Shown: in pieces, positions 1 to 9,454 of the stretch
Position numbering within the stretch: the first letter of the stretch is position 1
How the letters are laid out: every line of letters begins with the position of its first letter
Assembly: GCF_900188085.1 (NCBI RefSeq)
Contig: NZ_FZOU01000004.1
Coordinates: 248,001-312,000 of the forward strand
Direction of reading: 5' to 3'
Length of the DNA: 64,000 nt
DNA from: Granulicella rosea
GTDB taxonomy: Bacteria; Acidobacteriota; Terriglobia; Terriglobales; Acidobacteriaceae
Notes under the pieces: model-generated
The model's database searches: none
Seen by the model: the letters and a program-made list of their open reading frames with translations, nothing else
What the model was told of the DNA's origin: nothing
Program-made: the position numbers and the translations under genes

Positions 1-299
1 ATGCTGGAACTTCATCATCAGGCCATCGATACTCTCGAACAGCACCTCGTGGCGGTCCGTGAGTTGTGCCGACACCCGAATCCGGTCTCAGACGACAACA
101 CGGCGATTCAATAGTGCTGAGGCATCATGGCGAAGAACCACATTCAGTTTTCTCACCGCTACCCTGCGGCGGCATGTTCATTTCAACAGACTCGCTTAGC
201 TCGCCTCGCACGAGCGTTATCACTCGCATCGGAGAGCGCGCAACTCTCCCCGAGGAAGGAGAACTGCTTAACGCGGGAATCGGGAAACATGCCTCAAAA

Positions 300-331
300 G
301 AAAAATGGCCCGAAGCCTCGGGCCGTTTTTT
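300..331 (-). terminator. Intrinsic terminator, probably bidirectional
   Basis: Stem GGCCCGA / TCGGGCC (307-313 and 318-324) with a 4-base loop. It has an A-run before it and a T-run after it, so it can act on both strands. It lies 19 bases past the stop of the small minus-strand gene at 350-556. Confidence 0.75.
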
Positions 332-349
332 GTAAAGATGGGCTCCTGG

Positions 350-556
350 TTACGCTGCCGCAGCAGGAACAAAGCCATCACAACCGCTGATCGGTGTGAC
401 CTTCAGGTGCAAGGCTGCGTGCTTCGGATGACCGCATTCGTCGAGGACCTTGAGGTCCGCCTGATGGCTGCTCACGATGCTGATCAGTACGTCTGTCTTG
501 TGCTGCTCCCCGAAGTGATTACAGAGACCGCATTGTCCGTTCTGAACTGTTTCCAT
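350..556 (-). CDS. Small Cys/His-rich protein of unknown function (68 aa)
   Basis: The 68-residue product has the motif CGLCNHFGE near its N-terminus, then a DECGHP segment and a C-terminal SGCDGFVPA segment. The four cysteines and several histidines suggest a small metal-binding protein. The start is well supported: a GGAGG Shine-Dalgarno sits about 7 bases before the ATG, and a strong terminator follows the stop. I recognise the style as a conserved small acidobacterial protein but cannot give a function. It stands alone, upstream of transposase debris. Confidence 0.6.
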   Translation of the reverse strand: METVQNGQCGLCNHFGEQHKTDVLISIVSSHQADLKVLDECGHPKHAALHLKVTPISGCDGFVPAAAA

Positions 557-969
557 ATTGTTTCCTCCGTTGTCTGACTGTTACAGGAACCACGATAGGA
601 TGCCCTTTATTTTGTGTAAATTGCGACCAAATTAGGCTCAGATATTTGGGACTCGAACGGTCCCCGACTCTAACCGCTAGAAGCGACAAGGGCTTACGTC
701 GTTGGGGCGGCGAAACCCGATAGAAATCGGGTTGCGCGTTCTATACATTTTGTCCTATTCGGCGTATTCATTGACCTGTTTTGTAACACCCGTCCGCAGG
801 GCAGATCACTGGCGAGAAGCCGATTTGAACGAAGCCGCTTCGGTTCCATGAAACGGATTAGTCGTGTCCCGCCCAACGATCCGCTGACAAACAGCTACCG
901 CGCAGTTGGTCTTCTCCCGGTCTGAGAGGACGGTCGTGTATCAAGACAAGCTTTCTGTCACTCAAATTA
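557..969. other. Non-coding gap
   Basis: No convincing gene is visible. It contains the promoter side of the small gene at 350-556 and a perfect short hairpin AACCCGAT / ATCGGGTT near 714-733. A T-loop-like GTTCGAGTCC on the minus strand near 645-660 does not fold into a tRNA. Confidence 0.4.
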
Positions 970-1330
970 GATAAGAACTGGGGAGCGGAGTAATAATCCC
1001 GTAGCACTTGAGGCTCTCCGCCTCGTCCTGGGCCAACTTTGCCTCGATACTGCTCCACAGGCAGACGTTACGTTGGTTCAGCGAACTTTCTACCGAGAGG
1101 CTGCGGCACCTTCCTGGGCGTCGATGGCCTTGAGCATCGTTGCAACTTCCTTGACCTTGCCCGTGGCAACTACTGTCCAGACGTTGCGGTAGAAGCGCAT
1201 CACGCAGCGCTGCCACTTCGCTTCGGGATAGAAGCCGCGAGGTTCTCGGCCAGACCAAGGCACTTGTCCGAGACGAACAGCTCAACGCCCTTCAGGCAAC
1301 TCCGATTCGCGACCAGCACGAGACGTTCTC
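970..1330 (-). pseudogene. IS256-family (mutator-type) transposase remnant
   Basis: Reading the minus strand with frame changes gives the typical IS256 DDE-transposase middle: KGVELFVSDKCLGL, ENLAA, then KWQRCVMRFYRNVW and KVKEVATMLKAIDAQE. The first part and the KWQRC part lie in different frames, and a stop follows shortly after, so the gene is broken. Both ends are missing and no inverted repeats were found. It abuts another gene fragment (TetR C-terminus), so an old insertion followed by deletion is likely. Confidence 0.7.
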
Positions 1331-1362
1331 ACCTCGCAGCCCCAACGCGGGTTCTGCTTTAT

Positions 1363-1704
1363 TCAGCTACCAAATGCCTGAGCGAGGAACTTGAATTGCT
1401 TTCGGAGGTACCATTCGAAAGAATGGTCGTCTCCAGCTTGATGCCAGCGATCCCTGGCGGTTCTCCAAACCGTTACAGAGATAGCGGCGACGAGACGCAA
1501 GCCGTTTGCCTCATGCCGAGGGTATCGTTTTACTAGAGCTTCATAAATCAGCATTTCGACGTGGACGTAGGTCATCTGCTTGCGTGCTCGCAAACCTTCA
1601 GTCGACTGCATCAGGTTGTCGATCGCCAGCGAACTGGAATCGACACGCTCCCGGGCCATGTTTAGGAGGCATAGCTGGACAGCTTCAGCAGGCGATAAAG
1701 ATGG
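1363..1704 (-). pseudogene. TetR-family regulator, C-terminal fragment
   Basis: The open frame runs from just after a stop near 1705 and reads AAFPSLSPAEAVQLC and onward to KRYPRHEANGLRLVAAISV. This resembles the ligand-binding C-terminal half of TetR/AcrR proteins. The N-terminal helix-turn-helix is absent, so the fragment cannot bind DNA. The ATG at 1657-1659 is internal to the old gene. It is truncated next to the IS256 remnant. Assignment rests on general TetR C-domain character and is moderate. Confidence 0.5.
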
Positions 1705-1713
1705 GAACGCGGC

Positions 1714-2148
1714 TTAAATCGGGTGTGACGCCTGCCGGGGTCCAAGTTGCTTCGGGATCGCTCCAAGCTGCTGAAAAGCATCGAGCGTGTTCAGCTCGTC
1801 CCAATGCTCGACGAACTTGTCGTCTTCGAAGCGCCAGATATCGATGGAACGGATCGTGATCTCGGCGCCGGATGCGGGGATGCCGAGGAATGGTCCTGTG
1901 TGGCGAGCGCGATAGGTATAGCGGCCCACGACACGGTCGCCCGCGGTCAAGGCGTCTTCAACCGTAACCTTTGTGTCAGATAGGGTATCGAACCAGTGCC
2001 CCATGAGCTTGATCAGGCCGGCACGACCCGGCTCAGCAAAAGCGTTATGGTTCACGTAGTCTTCCGTGAACAGTTCCACGAAGTGGCCAGCGTTGTGGCT
2101 GTTCATGATGTCGGCAAACAGGTATGCCAAATCGACTGGGTTGCGCAT
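1714..2148 (-). CDS. SnoaL-like (NTF2-fold) ester cyclase-type protein
   Basis: About 144 residues starting MRNPVDLAYLF. The sequence has the SnoaL-like layout: an N-terminal helix, FTEDYVNHNAFAEPG, GLIKLMGHWFDTLSD, VGRYTYRARHTGPFLGIPASG and IWRFEDDKFVEHWDELN. The W-x-F/E-DxKFVEHWD ending is typical of the polyketide-cyclase-like family, whose members are small enzymes or binding proteins of varied substrate. The ATG at 2148 is chosen because GAGGAAA lies about 5 bases upstream; a longer frame upstream lacks such a site. Its substrate is unknown. It probably belongs with the DUF4267 gene that precedes it on the same strand. Confidence 0.75.
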   Translation of the reverse strand: MRNPVDLAYLFADIMNSHNAGHFVELFTEDYVNHNAFAEPGRAGLIKLMGHWFDTLSDTKVTVEDALTAGDRVVGRYTYRARHTGPFLGIPASGAEITIRSIDIWRFEDDKFVEHWDELNTLDAFQQLGAIPKQLGPRQASHPI

Positions 2149-2262
2149 AGAGTTTCCTCGGTTCCTTCGTAAGTTGGTGCTGGTGGACTGAACGTAAGGC
2201 CGCAGGAACGTCACGGCCCTCCTACAGAGAAAAACCATGATTCGTCTGGGCGGAGACGTTCC

Positions 2263-2643
2263 TTAGAAAACGTGGATCAGGAACAGACCGACAACAATCA
2301 TCAGCGTGCAGGTAACGCCGTGAACGGAGATGGCTGTCGACTTTGGCCCACCTGAGAGCAGAACATTGCACATGTCGCCGAAAGCAATGAAAGACAAAGC
2401 CAGCAGGGCGATACCTACCGTACGGGGATCCGTGGTGAGCATCAGTGTCAGGACGACCAGTCCAGACCCGATGTCTCGAATTCCTTTGAGCCGAAGCCAC
2501 GCACGGGTGTCAGGGTCGGGTGATGGCAGTTTCAGTCCGAAGCCTCCCATTACGCGTTCTGGCGACAGGATGTAGAAGGTGCCGATGATGGAGATGCCAA
2601 CGGCCAGAAGACCAGCGATCGCGAGCGGGATAGTGATATGCAT
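2263..2643 (-). CDS. DUF4267-type four-helix membrane protein
   Basis: A 126-residue hydrophobic protein beginning MHITIPLAIAGLL with four likely membrane segments. The central RAWLRLKGIRDIGSGL motif is the signature of the DUF4267 family, of unknown function. The start is set by AAAGGAG about 8 bases before the ATG. It is divergent from the TetR gene at 2848, which may control it together with the downstream SnoaL-like gene (114 bases between them). Confidence 0.75.
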   Translation of the reverse strand: MHITIPLAIAGLLAVGISIIGTFYILSPERVMGGFGLKLPSPDPDTRAWLRLKGIRDIGSGLVVLTLMLTTDPRTVGIALLALSFIAFGDMCNVLLSGGPKSTAISVHGVTCTLMIVVGLFLIHVF

Positions 2644-2847
2644 TGTGTTTACTCCTTTGATAAAATCTAGCAACGCTATAATAGATGTCGCGTGTTACGC
2701 CGGAGATTCAACCATCCTCTGAAAATGTTGTTCCGCCTCTGTCCGAAATGGATGATCCGTGGCGCACGGAAATATTACGAGTCGTTGAACCTAGGGAGGC
2801 CATCAGGAAAAAGAGCAGTGCTATTCTTTATATTGGTGGTAGACGAC

Positions 2848-3426
2848 GTGACGACAAGTCGAATTGCGGAACGAAAAGAGCGTGACAAACAAGCCCGACG
2901 CGCGCAAATAATCAGCGCGGCACGACGGATTGCGGAGCTGGAGGGCTGGGCGAACGTCACGGTTCGCCGGCTATCCGAAGAAATTTCCTACAGCCAGCCC
3001 GTTCTGTATGCGCACTTCGGAAGCCGGGAAGGAATCCTCGCTGCGATTGCGGTCGAGGGATTCGGGGAATTGGGCATAGCGCTGGAGAAGGCACGGAAAC
3101 GGGCCAAGGGCGGAAACGCGGTTGAGTCCATTGTTGCCGCCTACCTGCAATTTGCCGCAGCTTCGCCAGCCCTCTACGAAGTGATGTTTTTGCTCAACCT
3201 CAGTGTCCCATTCGGTCAGGCCGACACGCCCCCTGAGTTGCGGTTCGGCTTCGCCCAACTCTTGGAACTGTTTCAAGGCCAGAGCGCAAGGGCGGAGCTT
3301 GTAGCGGAATTGTTCTGGGCGAGCCTTCATGGCATCGCCGACCTTACAAGGACCAAGCGATTGCCGCCCAGCCGCCAGAAGGAGCGCGTGAAGAAGCTCG
3401 TTGAGCTCTTTACATTTCCTGGCTGA
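2848..3426 (+). CDS. TetR/AcrR-family transcriptional regulator
   Basis: The protein has an N-terminal helix-turn-helix (AQIISAARRIAELEGWANVTVRRLSEEISYSQPVLY..HFGSREGIL) followed by a helical ligand domain that includes LYEVMFLLNLSVPFG. The GTG at 2848 gives a 192-residue protein of normal size. The frame is open further upstream, but that part has no regulator character, and no strong ribosome site marks the start, so the exact start is unsure. It is divergent from the DUF4267 gene, so it probably represses that operon and itself from the shared 204-base gap. Confidence 0.8.
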   Translation: MTTSRIAERKERDKQARRAQIISAARRIAELEGWANVTVRRLSEEISYSQPVLYAHFGSREGILAAIAVEGFGELGIALEKARKRAKGGNAVESIVAAYLQFAAASPALYEVMFLLNLSVPFGQADTPPELRFGFAQLLELFQGQSARAELVAELFWASLHGIADLTRTKRLPPSRQKERVKKLVELFTFPG

Positions 3427-3580
3427 TACGCACAGGAAGTCTTCGGGAGGCCGACCAAACTGTGTTCGGCGGACCGCAATTACCCAGGGCTCTAGCAAGC
3501 AGTGCCGGAGAACCTCTCAGTACTCTCGGTTCACGGCGGTGTCGACTCGATGCGGTCGCGAGGTCCATCTATTTCCTCTG

Positions 3581-4546
3581 CTAGGTCGCATCGGCCTTAC
3601 GGACATAGTGGCTTGGCGGCGCACCGATGGTTTTCTTGAAGGCCCTGCTGAACGACGCTTCCGATCCATAGCCGAAGCGAAAGGCTGCCTCGGCTATCGT
3701 GGCCTTGCCCCGGCTCAGCCAAAGCTTGGCTTGGGACATCCGGACGCGCCTGAGATAGTCGGCCGGCGTGCTTCCGGCAACCGCCACGAATTTGGCGGCA
3801 AACGATGCCCGGGACGCACCCATTACTTCAGCAAGGCTCTCAATCGTCCAATTGCGCTCTGGATGCTGATGCATCGCGACAAGAACACGGCCGATCTGCC
3901 GATCCCTAACGGCAGCGATCCAGCCTTCAGCCGAGTTGTGGCCGTACTCGACCCAAGAGCGGATAATTTGTGCCGCCAGCACGTCCGCCAGCCGCGAAAC
4001 GATGCCTGCTCCTCCTACGCGGTTGGACGCCATCTCCCGGGCCAGCGCCTCGAGCAGATATCCGGTATCGGGTTCGTGCCGCATCAGTTCGTTGGCGCGA
4101 AGGATGTCGGGCATCAACGCGAACAAGGGATGTAGTCTGTCTAGATTGAAGCGCATCGAACCATTGAGCAACAAATGGCGTGCTTCGGACTGCTCGGCTC
4201 TCGGATCATATCTGGCGGTGCCTAGCGGTTCGCATCGCCACAGGGGAAACGGAGTCGACACCGCGTCGGGCGCACTCGCCAGTGCATGCGCATCCCCGCG
4301 TGGGATAAGGACGGCGTCGCCGGACAGAAGCTCCATCCACTCGCCGGTTGGTCGTTTCAACCAGCACCCCTTCCCTCCGATGAAGTGGAACATTGCGTCG
4401 CCCTTTGCCGGAAAGGCGAACGCCCATGCGCCCTCTAAGTGCCGTCGCCCATAATCAAGGCCATCCAGACGCAGGTCGCGGAGGATTTCGGTCAGACGAT
4501 CGCCAGCACCATTTTCAGACGAATTGTCATGCATTACAGACTTCAT
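3581..4546 (-). CDS. AraC-family regulator with N-terminal cupin
   Basis: 321 residues. The N-terminal half is a cupin sensor (FAFPAKGDAMFHFIGGKGCWL, SGDAVLIPRGDAHAL). The C-terminal third carries two helix-turn-helix motifs: WTIESLAEVMGASRASFAAKF and ATIAEAAFRFGYGSEASFSRAF, followed by GAPPSHYVR. This is the AraC_E2/cupin_6 arrangement. A second ATG (MHDNSS, 4534) is possible; neither has a strong ribosome site. It is divergent from the SnoaL-like gene at 4627, its likely target. Confidence 0.9.
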   Translation of the reverse strand: MKSVMHDNSSENGAGDRLTEILRDLRLDGLDYGRRHLEGAWAFAFPAKGDAMFHFIGGKGCWLKRPTGEWMELLSGDAVLIPRGDAHALASAPDAVSTPFPLWRCEPLGTARYDPRAEQSEARHLLLNGSMRFNLDRLHPLFALMPDILRANELMRHEPDTGYLLEALAREMASNRVGGAGIVSRLADVLAAQIIRSWVEYGHNSAEGWIAAVRDRQIGRVLVAMHQHPERNWTIESLAEVMGASRASFAAKFVAVAGSTPADYLRRVRMSQAKLWLSRGKATIAEAAFRFGYGSEASFSRAFKKTIGAPPSHYVRKADAT

Positions 4547-4626
4547 AACATAGAAACGCCAACGCGAATAGCTATATTCAAAGCCGAGGCGCTCGCCGGG
4601 TGTCGTCGATCGAAGCTGGAGGATTT

Positions 4627-5175
4627 ATGTCATTGGAAGAAGATGTGCGGTATCTGAAAGACCGCGCCGAAATTCATGAGCGAACCACCATGTACGCGCT
4701 GGGTCAGGACTTTCACCAACCTGGATGGGAGGATCAGGATTCTTACCAGCAATGGTCGGAGGTTTTCGCCGACGATGTCGAGTTCGACGTCAGCGATACG
4801 GGGCATATGGAGCCGGTCGGCCTGACCACTTATATCGAATTGATGCGCGGCAGGCGGCCGGATCAGCCGGGCATCGAGCAATATTTCAACCTCTGGGCGC
4901 ACCTGGAACATCCGGTCAGGATCACGATCAACGGGGACGAGGCAAGCTCGATCGCGCTTCATATCCACATGCACGAGACCAAAGAGGGGGACGGCAATAG
5001 TTTTCTCGTCGGTTATTGGCTCGACCACTGGAAGCGCACGTCACGCGGATGGCGGATCGATCGGCGCCGCCTGAAACAGCTTTTCATCCATACGTTCCCG
5101 CTCATGGGCATGGAGAAGTCACTTCTCGGCCTGAAAAGCAGTTTCAGACCGGCCGAAGGGTTCGACCTTTCCTGA
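4627..5175 (+). CDS. SnoaL-like (NTF2-fold) protein, dehydratase/dioxygenase-small-subunit type
   Basis: 182 residues starting MSLEEDVRYLKDRAEIHERTTMYALGQD, the opening of the SnoaL_4 group (relatives of scytalone dehydratase and ring-hydroxylase small subunits). Further hallmarks are WSEVFADDVEFDVS, HIHMHE and GYWLDHWKRTSRGWRIDRRRLKQLF. The ATG at 4627 is preceded by GGAGG at good spacing, so the ATG 27 bases earlier is rejected. It is transcribed away from the cupin-AraC gene, which probably regulates it. The substrate is unknown. Confidence 0.8.
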   Translation: MSLEEDVRYLKDRAEIHERTTMYALGQDFHQPGWEDQDSYQQWSEVFADDVEFDVSDTGHMEPVGLTTYIELMRGRRPDQPGIEQYFNLWAHLEHPVRITINGDEASSIALHIHMHETKEGDGNSFLVGYWLDHWKRTSRGWRIDRRRLKQLFIHTFPLMGMEKSLLGLKSSFRPAEGFDLS

Positions 5176-5479
5176 CGGTATGGACGCCCGCTTCAAGGAC
5201 ACGTCCCGTTGGCCGGCAGTGGCCACGCATGGGGCGCTTCCGGTTATGCAAAGAGCCTGACGCTGCGAGGAACGACGGCAAGATGCGGAGGGGCCGGAGT
5301 TGATCCGGCCCCGGTTTATCGGTGTGCTCTTTCCTAGGTATTCAGACGCACCATCCAGCCGCGCGGATCTCTTCCTGCCCTGAGGGGTATGGGGAGATGG
5401 AGGCGGTTCTCGCTTCCATCTCCTCGTAATTACTCGTTATCGCCAAATAAGAACGTGGCTCGTACACGTGGTGAGGACG

Positions 5480-5788
5480 CTTCCGGTCGCTGACGATAGT
5501 CGATGTCTTCACACGGGAGTCGATGGCGATCGAAGTAGGACAGAGCTTGAAGGGGGACGATGTGGTCCGAACCTTGAACAGGCTGAGGCTCGAGCGTGGC
5601 ATCCCAAGGTGCTGTTCCGCTACAACGGCAGCGAGTTCGCTAGTCAGGCGATGGACGTGTGGGCCCACAGCAACGGGGTCAAGATCGACTTCTCTCGTCC
5701 GGGTAAGCCTACGGACAACGCGTTCGTGGAGAGCGATTTTACGTCAGCCCATATCCAAGAAATGTGTCTCTGCCTACTTACCCTTTAG
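5480..5788 (+). pseudogene. IS3-family transposase (OrfB) C-terminal remnant
   Basis: A frame-shifted piece of the rve/DDE integrase core. LTIVDVFTRESMAIEVGQSL and DDVVRTLNRLRLERGIP lie in one frame, then KVLFRYNGSEFASQAMD and IDFSRPGKPTDNAFVES in another. The family's conserved DNGSEF is changed to YNGSEF here, so a catalytic Asp is lost as well as the frame. The 5' part and inverted repeats are missing. Its 3' end overlaps the end of the epimerase gene. Confidence 0.75.
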
Positions 5789-6811
5789 AAGGCCCAACTG
5801 AGCGAGGCTTGTACCGCTAGCGGTGATGGCTTCTTCATTTGACCTCGGGGTCCAGCCCAAAATGCGCTCGGCCTTCTCGTTCGACGCGTTCTTCTTGATG
5901 CCCAACTCTGGCGAGATTGCTTTCATGTCCGCGATAAAGAGAGCCAGAAAACGCACGATCCAGTCTGGTATCTCGCGGCTAGGAACACGCTTTGCCATCG
6001 AACCCATATTTTTCTTGAGAATTGTGCCGACATCGAGCAGCGAGATGAACTCTCCAGCTGTGACGAGGAAGCGTTCTCCGTTTGCAGCAGGGTTTGTCAT
6101 TGCTCGGAGGTGCATGTCAGATACATCGCGAACATCCACCACTCCGAAGCTGATACGAGGACAGGCGGGAACTTCCCCATCAAGCAGTTTCTTCACGATG
6201 AGAATAGAAGTTGAGTAGTCAGGACCGAAGGTAGGACCGAATATGCCGACAGGATTGACCACGGATAGTTCGAGCTCACCGCCTTCGCGCGCGATAAAGT
6301 CCCACGCGGCACGCTCCGCAAGTGTCTTGGATTTCGCATAGGCGCTGACACCTGCACCGTCGACGTTTGTCCACATGGTCTCGTCGAACGGAGCCGTTTG
6401 CGGTTTATGGCCATATCCGATGGCGGCAAAGGAAGAGGTCTGAACAACTCTTTGCACACCTGCGTCGCGGGCGGCCCGGAGAACGCGAAGAGCGCCTTCA
6501 CGCGCCGGAAGAATCAACTCGTCTTCGTGCTTCGGCACGGATGCTGGAAAGGGTGAGGCTACGTGCAGAACAAATCGACATCCGGCAACGGCTTCTGTCC
6601 ATCCCTTGTCCTGCATCAGGTCGGCTTCAAAAAATGAGAGGGCTTCTTGGCGCGGAGTACCTGCGGCCTTCAGCATCGCGCGAATATCCGCTACACGCTT
6701 GAGCGAGCGCACCGTGGTGCGAACCGGATAGCCCGCACGGAGCAACTGATCGATGCAATGGATGGCAACAAAGCCCGAGCCGCCGGTGACGAGAACCGAA
6801 TCGATTTTCAT
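5774..6811 (-). CDS. Extended SDR: NAD(P)-dependent epimerase/dihydroflavonol-reductase type
   Basis: 345 residues. The N-terminal Rossmann motif TGGSGFVA (9-16) and catalytic Tyr158-x3-Lys162 (YAKSK) are intact, as are VLHVASPFP and VNPVGIFGP, typical of the dihydroflavonol-4-reductase/cinnamoyl-CoA reductase branch. It likely reduces a small carbonyl compound with NADPH in the cytoplasm. It lies 34 bases downstream of a TetR gene on the same strand, so the two probably form an operon under its control. The substrate cannot be told. Confidence 0.9.
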   Translation of the reverse strand: MKIDSVLVTGGSGFVAIHCIDQLLRAGYPVRTTVRSLKRVADIRAMLKAAGTPRQEALSFFEADLMQDKGWTEAVAGCRFVLHVASPFPASVPKHEDELILPAREGALRVLRAARDAGVQRVVQTSSFAAIGYGHKPQTAPFDETMWTNVDGAGVSAYAKSKTLAERAAWDFIAREGGELELSVVNPVGIFGPTFGPDYSTSILIVKKLLDGEVPACPRISFGVVDVRDVSDMHLRAMTNPAANGERFLVTAGEFISLLDVGTILKKNMGSMAKRVPSREIPDWIVRFLALFIADMKAISPELGIKKNASNEKAERILGWTPRSNEEAITASGTSLAQLGLLKGK

Positions 6812-6845
6812 GAAGCAAGTCTACACTATAAACCGAACGTTCGCT

Positions 6846-7415
6846 CTAGTCGCTGTTCGCAACAAGCTTCCAGAGCTTATCGGCGATTTCCAATAGCAGA
6901 GATTCAGGGAGCTTCTTGCTCTGGCTGGCGAGGCGGTTAATGGTATTCAAGGTCAATTCCTGAATGACCTCCGCAGGCCAATCGTTCAATACGCCGCCCT
7001 TCGACCTGCCGGAGAACAGACGGGCGTAGGCCTTTACGCGCGCGGTTTCTTCGCGGCTTCGTGTCTTGCAGCTGAAACCGGCATGCTCATATTGCTCATA
7101 AAACCGCATCTCGCGCTGATGTTTCCGGTAGAAGTTGTAGGCGTTCAGGCAGCCACGCAGGAAGGTCTTGCGGGGTTCCTCGTCCGGGGAAAATCCAGCG
7201 AGCAGGGCTTCCAGCTTCAGGCCGCGAATGTGCTCGTAGAGCGCCTGTATGATCTCTTCCTTGCTGGAGAAGTGGTGATAGATAACACCGGCGCTGGCTC
7301 CGGAGCGCTCGGCGAGCAAGGACATGGGAGCGTCATGGAAGCCACGCTCCACAACAATGTCGAGCATCGCCTCGAGTATGGCTTCACGCTTCGATGGTTT
7401 CGCCTTCATTGCCAT
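6846..7415 (-). CDS. TetR/AcrR-family regulator
   Basis: About 190 residues from MAMKAKPSKREAILEAM. The helix-turn-helix is plain (MSLLAERSGASAGVIYHHFSSKEEII), followed by a helical ligand-binding domain (AYNFYRKHQREMRFYEQYE). The ATG at 7415 is preferred over the one 57 bases upstream because the longer N-terminus is unlike the family and a GGAAC site lies upstream. It is the first gene of a two-gene unit with the epimerase, suggesting substrate-induced self-regulated expression. Confidence 0.88.
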   Translation of the reverse strand: MAMKAKPSKREAILEAMLDIVVERGFHDAPMSLLAERSGASAGVIYHHFSSKEEIIQALYEHIRGLKLEALLAGFSPDEEPRKTFLRGCLNAYNFYRKHQREMRFYEQYEHAGFSCKTRSREETARVKAYARLFSGRSKGGVLNDWPAEVIQELTLNTINRLASQSKKLPESLLLEIADKLWKLVANSD

Positions 7416-7834
7416 TTTTCTATTGTTCCACGTCAGAGTCGCTGGAGCCCTGATGAGGGCAGTCGGAGTCACTGATTACGACGGCTATTGATTCTTTAAT
7501 GCACCGGGCTGTGGATAGCGGTGATTTGCGCGGTATGTAAGCGGTATGGACATGCTGCGTGCCTTGGCAGGGCTGTGGGCTGTGGCCCCGTCGGACGATT
7601 GGGTGGCTAACGCGAGAAAAATGGCGGAACTTTGCTGCTAGGCGCGCGTCGGGTCTAAGCAGTGCAGCGCCGACGGAAACTGCCGGCCGACCAGCAGGAA
7701 AATGCACTCAAGGCGTGTTTTAAAGAGGTCTGAAACGGAGGACGAATCCGCTCGTGTGCGCGATCTTCTGTCAGCCGCAAACCGGAAGGCGTTTTATGAG
7801 GGACCTCCCCGAAAACAGCCTATCTGGAGCTCAA
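7416..7834. other. Non-coding gap
   Basis: No gene is supported. Short frames here have no recognisable content. It contains the promoter region of the minus-strand TetR gene at 6846-7415. Confidence 0.4.
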
Positions 7835-8440
7835 TCACGAACTTGCCGAATTGCGCTCAAGCGACACGGCGCTCAACAGCGGCCTGACAATCGCCTCAAT
7901 TCTGACAGCCATTTCCTCCGCTGGAATACCATCAGAGGTTTCAAACCAACTTCGCGCACAGCCGAAGATCGCCCATGCAGCGGCGGTCGACACCAGCTCG
8001 AATCCGGCGCCGGCCTCCATTGAGACGCCACGGGCCCCTCTCCGAAGCAGGTCTTCCACAATTGGAATGATGGCACCTTCGAGAGCCATCCTCGGCAGCT
8101 GGCCCGGACAATAAAGTGCTTCAGTCAGATAATCACAAACGCCCAACGCGATTTCCCTCAGATTCCCATTTCCGTCGGCAAATGTGAGACCTCTGCGCTC
8201 CGCCAGCTCTCCGAAGCGTTTAGTGGTCATCGCTTGCAAGAGCGAATTCTTGTCTGGGTAGTGCAGATAGAAAGTCGTTCTGGTCAGCGTGGACTCTTCA
8301 ACAATCTCCTGGACCGAGATGTCCTCGAAGGGCTTGTGGGTCAATAGGTTAGCCAAAGCATCCATTAGCATCCGGCGGCTTCGCATGATGCGGGGATCGG
8401 TTGCATCGGACGTTCCGTCAAGGGAGGTGGAAGGCCTCAT
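7835..8440 (-). CDS. TetR-family regulator
   Basis: 201 residues. The helix-turn-helix is DISVQEIVEESTLTRTTFYLHYPDKNSLLQAM, followed by a C-terminal helical domain (VSTAAAWAIFGCARSWFETS). It is divergent from the azoreductase gene at 8592, with 151 bases between them that should hold both promoters and an operator. The likely role is repression of the azoreductase in response to an aromatic or quinone ligand, inferred from position only. Confidence 0.88.
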   Translation of the reverse strand: MRPSTSLDGTSDATDPRIMRSRRMLMDALANLLTHKPFEDISVQEIVEESTLTRTTFYLHYPDKNSLLQAMTTKRFGELAERRGLTFADGNGNLREIALGVCDYLTEALYCPGQLPRMALEGAIIPIVEDLLRRGARGVSMEAGAGFELVSTAAAWAIFGCARSWFETSDGIPAEEMAVRIEAIVRPLLSAVSLERNSASS

Positions 8441-8591
8441 CTAACGAGCATAGCTCTCTTCCAGAGGAATCGGTTCAAATAGTGAACATCCGTCTGATAA
8501 TGCACAAATGTTTCTTAGTTTGCAACTGTAAATTAATTGAATCAGTGCCAATACGATAGCCATCAGTTCACGTACAGGAGACTTCCCACCC

Positions 8592-9233
8592 ATGCACACA
8601 CTTCTTCACGTCGACTCAAGTCCACTCTATGGTCAGTCCGTTTCGCGCGAACTCACCAGCGCGTTCGTTGCTGAATGGAAATCGGCCCATCCGGAAGGAA
8701 CGGTGGTCTACCGGGATCTGAGCGCGACATCAATCCCACCCCTCAACGCAGACTGGTTAGGCGCAGCCTTTACGCCGAGCGAGGCGCGGACTCCGCAACA
8801 AGAACAGCTCTTAGCATGTTCTGACAGCTTGATAGCCGAGCTGGAGCAGGCGAAGGAATACGTTATTGGAGTGCCAATGCACAACTATAGTGTTCCTTCT
8901 GTCATGAAGCTCTGGATCGATCAAATCACTCGCGTCGGCAAAACGTTCTCTCATGCAGGTGGAACTCAGAAAGGCCTGCTTCACGGCAAAAAGGCTACTT
9001 TCATTATTGCCACCGGCAGTATTCACGATAGGCGAACGGAGTCACCTTCGTTTAACTTTGTCGAGACATACCTTGAGGCATTGTTTGACTTCCTCGGCCT
9101 AACAGATATGGCCTTCATAACGGTGATAGGAACTGGCGTACTCAACCATGGGCAGGATCGTAATGCGTTTCTGGCTCCCCACTTGCAGGCAGTGAAAGCT
9201 CAGGCGCAGGTTTCGTCGCATATGAAAGCATGA
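8592..9233 (+). CDS. azoR: FMN-dependent NADH:quinone/azo reductase
   Basis: 213 residues with the flavodoxin-like fold of AzoR. Features are LLHVDSSPLYGQSVSRELT at the N-terminus (phosphate-binding loop), IGVPMHNYSVPSVMKLWIDQI (FMN and dimer contact) and FIIATGSIHDRRTESPSFNFVE. It is expected to use NADH to reduce azo dyes and quinones in two-electron steps in the cytosol. CAGGAG lies 11 bases before the ATG. It is divergent from a TetR gene, a common arrangement for this enzyme. Confidence 0.92.
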   Translation: MHTLLHVDSSPLYGQSVSRELTSAFVAEWKSAHPEGTVVYRDLSATSIPPLNADWLGAAFTPSEARTPQQEQLLACSDSLIAELEQAKEYVIGVPMHNYSVPSVMKLWIDQITRVGKTFSHAGGTQKGLLHGKKATFIIATGSIHDRRTESPSFNFVETYLEALFDFLGLTDMAFITVIGTGVLNHGQDRNAFLAPHLQAVKAQAQVSSHMKA

Positions 9234-9454
9234 TCTGCGTGCCGTCGAAAAGGAAACGCAAGGTGGCCATCCGGGCAAACTCTCGCAGTCGTTGAGCGCA
9301 TTGGTTATTTGGCACTCATCAAGATCGCAGGTGACGAGGAGTGCGTTTACCGGGACGGACGTTCTATAGCGCCTATGTCCGCTATATACGCATACGCGCG
9401 ATATCCTCATTGTTACGTGGTGTCGCCGCACTCGGCTGATCATCAGGAGCAACT

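Noticed and set aside
1..114. A 37-codon frame starting at the first base
   Set aside because: Too short, no ribosome site visible at the window edge and no recognisable content.
640..700. T-loop-like GTTCGAGTCC on the minus strand, possible tRNA end
   Set aside because: The flanking bases do not form the T-stem, and no anticodon or acceptor arm can be found.
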